NCBI GenBank assembly: GCA_041748615.1
Contig: JBGTCY010000249.1
Coordinates: forward strand, 1-10,406
DNA from: JBGTCY01 sp041748615
Lineage (GTDB): Bacteria > Bacteroidota > Bacteroidia > Chitinophagales > CAIOSU01
Length of the DNA stretch: 10,406 nt
Direction: 5' to 3'
Below are positions 6,288 through 10,406 of the stretch, piece by piece. Below the pieces are notes generated by a model. The model ran no database searches. It was not told the origin of the DNA and saw nothing but the letters and a program-made list of their open reading frames with translations. The first letter of the stretch is position 1; each line of letters opens with the position of its first letter. The translations under genes and the position numbers were made by a program.

Positions 6288-6391
6288 TTATACCGAGAGT
6301 AGTCGAATTCTCGAAGAAAAGAGACGTACTCTCGGTTAATGCCGGACATTTTACAATTTCATTATTCGAAAACTTGAGTTGTTTCGGCATA
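6288..6391 (-). repeat. 104-bp two-hairpin dispersed repeat, copy 2 (inverted)
   Basis: Inverted second copy of the element at 1174-1277, same length, 15 substitutions and no gaps. The long stem of the second half is identical in both copies (plus-strand arms 6292-6304 and 6323-6336). All four differences in that half fall in its apical loop, where TTCC-TTC-GGAA of copy 1 becomes TTTC-TTC-GAGA and can still pair (one C-G to T-A change, one T-A to T-G). The other half (6340-6389) is more diverged (11 differences in 50) and its stem is weaker. It fills nearly all of the 144-bp tgt-lptF gap: 27 bp after the tgt stop and 13 bp before the permease start. It might act as a processing or partial termination site between the two genes. 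Confidence 0.85.
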
Positions 6392-6404
6392 AATTCGCCT
6401 CATT

Positions 6405-7490
6405 GTGATTTTTTTTAACACGCTCGACCGCTATATTATCCGCAGTTTCTTAGTGACGTTTTTCTTCGCGCTGCTGATGTTTTCCATGATAGCCGTAGTC
6501 ATTGACCTCACGGAAAAAATGGATGACTTTCTGGAAAAAGAGGTCCCGTTCAATCAGATTGTTTTTGGCTATTATTTGAATTTCCTGCCCTACATAGACG
6601 CGCTGCTGACTCCCTTATTTATTTTTATCAGCGTCATTTTTTTTACCTCCCGCATGGCATATCGTTCTGAAATCGTAGCCATGCTTGCCGGGGGAATTAA
6701 TTTTTACAGGCTGCTGGTTCCATATTTTTTTTCTGCGGCAATCCTGTCAGCCATGTTGTTGTATGCTAACCATTATCTGGTGCCGGATACCAATAAAAAG
6801 CGATTAGCATTTGAATATACCTACATCGTCAATCCCTTCAAAAAACTTGCCCGCCACACTTATCTTCAAATAGAAAAAGACAAATACATCTATGTTGAAA
6901 ATTTTCATCCGAAAGATAATGTAGGCTATAAATTTTCTTATGAAGTGATTCGGGAAGGTCAGTTAGAATACAAACTGCGGGCGGACAAAATCGAATGGCG
7001 GGAAGCGGAAAATAAATGGCGGATTAAAAATTATTTCTCACGCCATTTTTTAGATTCGGGTGAAAAAATCGCTTCCGGAGTGGTCATGGATACCTTTTTG
7101 AATTTTCTGCCCGATGATATTTATCAGCGCGTGAGCATCAAGGAAGAAATGAATACGCCCATCCTGAAACAGCATGTGAGCACGCTGCGCCAGCGGGGTG
7201 TTGAGAATATCGCATACTATGAAATTGAATTACACCGCAGAACGGCAGACGCGTTCACGGTTTTTATTCTGACGTTGATTGGTGTGGCTTTATCCTCCCG
7301 GAAAGTGCGGGGCGGCTCAGGCTTGCACCTTGCATTGGGTGTCGGGTTGAGCGCTTCGTTCATTATTTTCGGTCGCTTCTCCACCACCTTCGCCACCAAC
7401 GGTAATCTTTCCCCCTTTATCAGCGTCTGGATTCCCAATCTCATTTACGGAGCGCTGGCAGTCTGGTTAGTCATTAGAGCGCCAAAGTGA
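6405..7490 (+). CDS. LptF/LptG-family (YjgP/YjgQ) permease, LPS export
   Basis: Inner-membrane subunit of the LptB2FG ABC exporter that extracts lipopolysaccharide from the inner membrane for transport to the outer membrane. Length (361 residues) and topology fit: three N-terminal transmembrane helices (about 13-35, 54-80, 101-125), a periplasmic beta-jellyroll domain of about 150 residues, and three C-terminal helices (about 281-298, 305-325, 336-357). LDRYIIRSFL near the N-terminus and EIVAMLAGGINFYRLLVP (89-106) after helix 2 are family signatures. LptF and LptG cannot be told apart here. The start is GTG at 6405; no ATG is available in frame between the repeat element and LDRYII, so insertion of the element may have replaced the original start region. 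It follows tgt, as in other Bacteroidota, and may depend on the tgt promoter. Confidence 0.92.
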   Translation: MIFFNTLDRYIIRSFLVTFFFALLMFSMIAVVIDLTEKMDDFLEKEVPFNQIVFGYYLNFLPYIDALLTPLFIFISVIFFTSRMAYRSEIVAMLAGGINFYRLLVPYFFSAAILSAMLLYANHYLVPDTNKKRLAFEYTYIVNPFKKLARHTYLQIEKDKYIYVENFHPKDNVGYKFSYEVIREGQLEYKLRADKIEWREAENKWRIKNYFSRHFLDSGEKIASGVVMDTFLNFLPDDIYQRVSIKEEMNTPILKQHVSTLRQRGVENIAYYEIELHRRTADAFTVFILTLIGVALSSRKVRGGSGLHLALGVGLSASFIIFGRFSTTFATNGNLSPFISVWIPNLIYGALAVWLVIRAPK

Positions 7491-7817
7491 TTTGAGGGGA
7501 TTTTAGCGGGGACTAAGTTTTGATGCAAAAGTATGGACAATTTTAAATTGGATTGCCTGCACTCATGTAAAGAATTGAACTTGCCGTTAAAAGAATCTGG
7601 ACTTTGTCTAAATCAAACACCGAACAAAATAATTAGACGAACAATGGCGCGTAAAGTATTGACAATCAATTATAAAAATCGTCTAAATGGATTTTTTTAG
7701 ATAAACTCTTGGTAAATAAAGTAGAATCCATCAAGCACAAAGGGAACACCCGCCAATCTCAAACTCCGGAGGATTAATTCATTTTTAAGAAAAAAAATCT
7801 GTGAATCTGGGGCGATT
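7491..7817. other. Convergent A/T-rich spacer with a doubtful 55-codon ORF
   Basis: A 327-bp gap between the converging permease and pyrB genes. A plus-strand ORF from ATG 7533 to TAG 7700 would encode 55 residues beginning MDNFKLDCLH and ending NRLNGFF. It has no motif, no membrane segment and no visible initiation signal that I recognise, so I do not call it as a gene. Two near-identical 14-mers, AAAGTATGGACAAT (7528-7541) and AAAGTATTGACAAT (7653-7666), lie in the same direction 125 bp apart. The rest is featureless apart from the hairpin at 7674-7696. Confidence 0.5.
7674..7698. terminator. A/T-rich hairpin flanked by A- and T-tracts, possible terminator
   Basis: AAAAATC (7674-7680) and GATTTTT (7690-7696) form a perfect 7-bp stem over a 9-nt loop; more T follows on the plus strand and the stem itself supplies a T-run on the minus strand. 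Its place between convergent genes suits a bidirectional terminator, but the stem is almost all A-T and lies about 180 bp after the permease stop. An alternative pairing TTAGACGA (7633-7640) with TCGTCTAA (7679-7686) competes with it. Confidence 0.3.
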
Positions 7818-8759
7818 TTAAATCACACTTTTCTTCCCGGCAAGCAAAAACAAAACCGCCATTCGGATAGCGACTCCGTTTTCCACCTGGTCTAAAATGA
7901 TGGAGCGTTGAGGGTCGTCCGCCACATCGGAGGAAAGTTCGACTCCGCGATTAATCGGACCGGGGTGCATAATCACGATATTTTTTTTCAGCCCGTCTAA
8001 CAATTCCTTGTTGATTCCATAGTAAATGGCATATTCTCTCAAAGAAGGAAAAAACTGGCTTTTCTGTCGTTCAAGCTGGATGCGCAACACGTTGGCGACA
8101 TCGCACCATTGCAGGGCTTCTTTGACATGATAGGAAACTTTCACGCCCAACTCCGCGATGTGCATCGGAATGAGGGTAGGAGGTCCGCACACCATCACTT
8201 CCGCGCCTAATTTTTGCAGGCAAAAAATGTTGGACAAAGCCACCCGCGAGTGCATGATGTCGCCAAAGATGCACACGCGCAATCCCTTGAAGGTTTTCAG
8301 TTTCAGTTTTTCTTTGATTGAATAGGCATCAAGTAAAGCCTGTGTAGGATGCTCGTGTGTGCCGTCTCCCGCGTTGATGATTTGCGCGTTGATGTGTTTG
8401 GATAAAAAAACCGGTGCGCCCGGACTGGAGTGGCGCATCACAATCATGTCCACTTTCATCGCGAGAATGTTATTCACCGTGTCAATGAGGGTTTCGCCTT
8501 TTTTCACCGATGATGCCGAAGCGCTGAAATTGATAATGTCGGCTGAAAGTCTTTTTTCGGCAAGCTCAAATGAAATGCGGGTACGCGTGGAGTTTTCAAA
8601 AAAGAGGTTCGCTATAGTGATGTCCCGCAGGGAAGGTACTTTTTTAATCGGGCGGCTTAAGACCTCTTTGAATTTGTCAGCTGTGGAAAGAATCAACTCA
8701 ATGTCATCGCGGGTGATAGAACTGATTCCCAAAAGATGCCTGACACTGAGTGCGCTCAT
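7818..8759 (-). CDS. pyrB: Aspartate carbamoyltransferase catalytic subunit
   Basis: Catalyses carbamoyl phosphate plus L-aspartate to N-carbamoyl-L-aspartate, the committed step of de novo pyrimidine synthesis. At 313 residues it is standard. The carbamoyl-phosphate motif STRT is at 57-60 within FFENSTRTRISFE. A lysine in VKKGET (85-90) comes from the neighbouring subunit's loop. Other active-site residues by family analogy are R109 (VMRH), H137 and Q140 (HPTQALLDAY), R172 (MHSRV), R226 and Q228 (LRIQ), with HPGPINRG at 265-272. All expected active-site positions are filled. The ATG at 8759 gives the usual N-terminus. It lies downstream of pyrR on the same strand, 202 bp apart. No regulatory-chain gene pyrI follows in the 327-bp gap or on that strand afterwards, so the enzyme is either an unregulated catalytic trimer or its partner is encoded elsewhere. 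Confidence 0.97.
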   Translation of the reverse strand: MSALSVRHLLGISSITRDDIELILSTADKFKEVLSRPIKKVPSLRDITIANLFFENSTRTRISFELAEKRLSADIINFSASASSVKKGETLIDTVNNILAMKVDMIVMRHSSPGAPVFLSKHINAQIINAGDGTHEHPTQALLDAYSIKEKLKLKTFKGLRVCIFGDIMHSRVALSNIFCLQKLGAEVMVCGPPTLIPMHIAELGVKVSYHVKEALQWCDVANVLRIQLERQKSQFFPSLREYAIYYGINKELLDGLKKNIVIMHPGPINRGVELSSDVADDPQRSIILDQVENGVAIRMAVLFLLAGKKSVI

Positions 8760-8845
8760 AGTTTAATTAGTTTTCAGCTTGTTATTTTAGATGATATATT
8801 TTAAGTACAGTTATAAAAAATTCCGTTTTGCATTATATGCTTTTG

Positions 8846-8952
8846 GATTTTAGATGTTAGACGCACTTAGGAATTAATTGTGGGAAGTTGCCAAATTAAA
8901 AATCTAATATCTCTCATCTAAACTCTAAAATCATCAATCTAAAATCTAAAAT
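8846..8952. repeat. TCTAAAATCTAA-type repeat cluster with inverted arm (locus 2)
   Basis: Lies between pyrR and pyrB. Left arm GATTTTAGATGTTAGA (8846-8861) faces a right cluster (8901-8952) of words such as ATCTAATATC, ATCTAAACTC and ATCTAAAATC repeated in tandem. The exact reverse complement of the left arm is found in locus 1 (ATCTAAAATCTAACATCT at 2507-2524), which shows that the two loci belong to one family. A further related word, TTTTAGATGATATA, is at 8784-8797. The arms can pair into an imperfect hairpin with a loop of about 40 nt. In both loci the cluster begins within about 40 bp after the stop of a minus-strand gene. Confidence 0.6.
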
Positions 8953-8961
8953 CCCCCCTCT

Positions 8962-9504
8962 TCATCCTTTCGGCAAAATCACCACCTTATCTTCTCCATC
9001 CAATTCTTTCCAGTCCACTTTCACATATTCTGATTCAATGGCGTCAATGGTTTTGCCGATATAAGTCGCTTGTATCGGTATCTGTCTGCTGAACCTGCGG
9101 TCTATCAATGCTAATAATTCGATTTTGGCGGGTCTTCCATAAGCAAGCAGCGCGTCAAATGCAGCCCGCACGGTGCGCGCGGTATAAAGCACATCATCTA
9201 CGAGAATTACATTTTGTCCTTCTATGGAAAAGTCAATGGTCGTGTCGCTGGCGGTATGCACTTTTTCGGTTCTGCGAAAATCATCGCGGTAAAAAGTGAT
9301 GTCTAATATTCCGTATTGCAGTTGGATGCCGGGTTCTATTTCTTTGAGTCGTTGGAAAATGCGGCTGGAAAGGTGAATGCCGCGCGGCTGAATGCCGATG
9401 AGGGCGGTGCCGGAAAAATCTTTATGGTTTTCAATTAATTGATAGCAAAGGCGGTCAATGGTGAGAACGAATTTTTTGCTATCGAGAATAACGCGGGCGG
9501 GCAT
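8962..9504 (-). CDS. pyrR: PyrR: pyr regulator / uracil phosphoribosyltransferase
   Basis: A 180-residue type I phosphoribosyltransferase-fold protein. In Firmicutes PyrR binds UMP and pyr mRNA to attenuate transcription and has weak uracil phosphoribosyltransferase activity; in Bacteroidota the RNA-binding role is less established. The PRPP-binding signature is VILVDDVLYTARTVRAA (99-115). IGIQPRG (36-42) gives the pyrophosphate loop, LDITFYRDD (67-75) the flexible loop typical of PyrR, and LALIDRRF (131-138) the hood region. The ATG at 9504 is preceded by a good -7 box whose predicted transcript would have a leader of only about 15 nt, so no attenuator fits upstream of pyrR. Any PyrR-responsive RNA element would have to lie in the 202-nt gap to pyrB. 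I see no match there to the Bacillus anti-antiterminator, which leaves the mode of regulation open. Confidence 0.94.
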   Translation of the reverse strand: MPARVILDSKKFVLTIDRLCYQLIENHKDFSGTALIGIQPRGIHLSSRIFQRLKEIEPGIQLQYGILDITFYRDDFRRTEKVHTASDTTIDFSIEGQNVILVDDVLYTARTVRAAFDALLAYGRPAKIELLALIDRRFSRQIPIQATYIGKTIDAIESEYVKVDWKELDGEDKVVILPKG

Positions 9505-9521
9505 TTATTTTTTTGATTCGA

Positions 9522-9529
9522 CAAATATA
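9522..9529 (-). promoter_or_regulatory. Bacteroidota-type -7 box of the pyrR promoter
   Basis: On the minus strand TATATTTG matches TAnnTTTG exactly, 17 bases before the pyrR ATG. The -33 position shows only a weak TT-rich stretch, not TTTG at 19-bp spacing. Predicted start of transcription is around 9516-9519, giving a very short A-rich leader. Confidence 0.5.
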
Positions 9530-9611
9530 CAAATCACAGGGATTAAAATGAAGGACAGTTCAAAAATTTCCTTTTATCCTTTGTTGGTTAACGATACTTA
9601 ATTCTTTTGTC

Positions 9612-9654
9612 ATTCCGGCTTTATGCCGGAATCCCCTGCTCCGATACTTGGAGC
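9612..9654. repeat. Pair of REP-like hairpins between divergent genes
   Basis: ATTCCGGC (9612-9619) and GCCGGAAT (9625-9632) form a perfect 8-bp stem over a 5-nt loop. Five bases later GCTCC (9638-9642) and GGAGC (9650-9654) form a second stem over 7 nt. The first resembles small CCGGAAT palindromes dispersed in many bacterial genomes. It sits between two divergent gene starts, so it is not a terminator. The rest of the 9505-9750 gap shows the pyrR -7 box and an A/T-rich upstream region for the next gene. Confidence 0.55.
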
Positions 9655-9750
9655 CACAATTGCACGCATTTATCCACATCAGCCGTTCAAAAAAAAAATC
9701 TCCGCATTCGGCAACCTTTTGTAAATTGTCGAAAATATTAATTCATTTTT

Positions 9751-10406
9751 ATGGGAAACATCAAATTGTTATTGACCTTGGTTTTTAGTCAGATTTTAGT
9801 CTTGAATGTCACAGCGCAATTACAGCCTGCAAATTCTTTGGAACTACAATTCAAAAAATATCCATGGAACGAAACCGCAGAGAAAGATTTTTCCGCGGAT
9901 GCGGCAAAAATGAAGTTGTGTGACGAGGACACTGTTGCCTACACGTATGCCAAAGCCACGAATCTCAGGGCGCTGACGCTCAACACCAACACCTCAGCGG
10001 GCAGGGCGGGGCAGTGGTATCCCGCGCCTCAGCCGGTGACGATTCATGGATTTACTTTTTATGCCTGGCAAAATTCCGGCAGCGCGACTCCGGTGACGCT
10101 GAATTGCCGGGTGGTGCTGGCGGGCAGTGATTCATTACCGACAGGACCGGTAGTTGCGAGCGCTTCCATCTCGGTTGACTCCGCTTTCGGTGGTGGTCAA
10201 CTTGCAGTTTTGCAAAAAACGGTCACCTTTTCGCCTCCTGTTACAGTTACATTTCCGTATGTGCTCACCGTTGAAAATCCATCCGCTCTTGGAGTGGCGG
10301 TGGTGACTTCCGACTGGGACTCAACGGATGGCAGGCAGGAATGGCTGTCTATGGCGAGCATCGGCTCCATCTGGTATCATGGCTATGGACTGAATATCGG
10401 CACATT
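9751..10406 (+). CDS. Unidentified secreted protein, 3' end outside window
   Basis: The first 218 residues are visible and the frame is open to the window edge. The N-terminus is a type I signal peptide: K5 then a hydrophobic core LLLTLVFSQILVLNV, with probable cleavage after TAQ at residue 23, a common Bacteroidota ending. The mature part is rich in Thr, Ser, Val and Gly and alternates in a way that suggests beta-sandwich structure (for example QPVTIHGFTFYAW and VTFSPPVTVTFPYVLTVE). Only two cysteines are seen in the mature part, and there is no lipoprotein box. The profile suits an exported surface protein, possibly one handled by the type IX secretion system, but the C-terminal sorting domain that would show this lies off the edge. 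The ATG at 9751 is chosen because it begins the signal peptide. I do not recognise the family. Confidence 0.8.
   Translation, partial: MGNIKLLLTLVFSQILVLNVTAQLQPANSLELQFKKYPWNETAEKDFSADAAKMKLCDEDTVAYTYAKATNLRALTLNTNTSAGRAGQWYPAPQPVTIHGFTFYAWQNSGSATPVTLNCRVVLAGSDSLPTGPVVASASISVDSAFGGGQLAVLQKTVTFSPPVTVTFPYVLTVENPSALGVAVVTSDWDSTDGRQEWLSMASIGSIWYHGYGLNIGT

Noticed and set aside
1174..6391. Inverted 104-bp copies as terminal inverted repeats of a 5.2-kb transposon
   Set aside because: The enclosed genes are housekeeping (rsmG, sigma factor, tgt) with no transposase, and each copy is itself a complete palindromic unit; independent insertions fit better.
6218..6418. Plus-strand 66-codon and minus-strand 62-codon frames across the tgt-lptF gap
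   Set aside because: They are made of the tgt tail and the repeat element; no independent signal.
8359..8766. Plus-strand 135-codon open frame opposite pyrB
   Set aside because: It is the complement of the STRT and HPTQ regions of pyrB; a long shadow caused by codon bias.

Overview
The window reads as a chromosomal stretch of a Bacteroidota bacterium, probably in the Chitinophagales/Sphingobacteriales/Saprospirales range. This placement is inferred from several signs. tgt is followed by an LptF/LptG-family permease. Promoter -7 boxes fit the Bacteroidota pattern TAnnTTTG, and Shine-Dalgarno sequences are nearly absent. Intergenic DNA is A+T-rich and carries TCTAAAATCTAA-type repeats. The proteins have Bacteroidota-like sequences. 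The content is mostly housekeeping; I see no phage, transposase, CRISPR array, tRNA or rRNA.

Layout, left to right. (1) 1-1028, minus: 5'-proximal two thirds of an acyl-CoA (propionyl-/methylmalonyl-CoA type) carboxylase beta subunit, cut by the window edge. (2) 1029-1445: a gene-free stretch packed with palindromes, including one copy of a 104-bp two-hairpin element. (3) 1446-2294, plus: a retinol-dehydrogenase-like short-chain dehydrogenase. (4) 2295-2562: a convergent spacer with a cluster of TCTAA-type repeats. (5) 2563-5011, minus: a probable operon of membrane glycosyltransferase, ECF sigma factor (its start overlapping the glycosyltransferase stop) and rsmG. (6) 5130-7490, plus: tgt (tRNA-guanine transglycosylase) then an LptF/LptG-family permease. 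The gap between them is almost entirely filled by a second, inverted copy of the 104-bp element. (7) 7491-7817: a convergent spacer with an A/T-rich hairpin and a doubtful 55-codon ORF. (8) 7818-9504, minus: pyrR then pyrB, an early de novo pyrimidine synthesis pair with a repeat-bearing spacer between them. (9) 9505-9750: a divergent spacer with a good -7 box for pyrR and two REP-like hairpins. (10) 9751-10406, plus: start of an unidentified secreted protein.

How the genes relate: pyrR/pyrB form a pyrimidine unit, tgt/lptF a conserved neighbour pair of unrelated function (tRNA queuosine modification and LPS export), and glycosyltransferase/sigma/rsmG a mixed-function transcription unit. The strongest unexplained items are two. 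The first is the gap-free, about 86% identical pair of 104-bp two-hairpin repeats, in which the long stem is invariant and the differences in the short apical stem keep it able to pair. The second is a Tgt that keeps both catalytic aspartates but has lost all four canonical zinc ligands. I found no clear new defence or biosynthetic system here.
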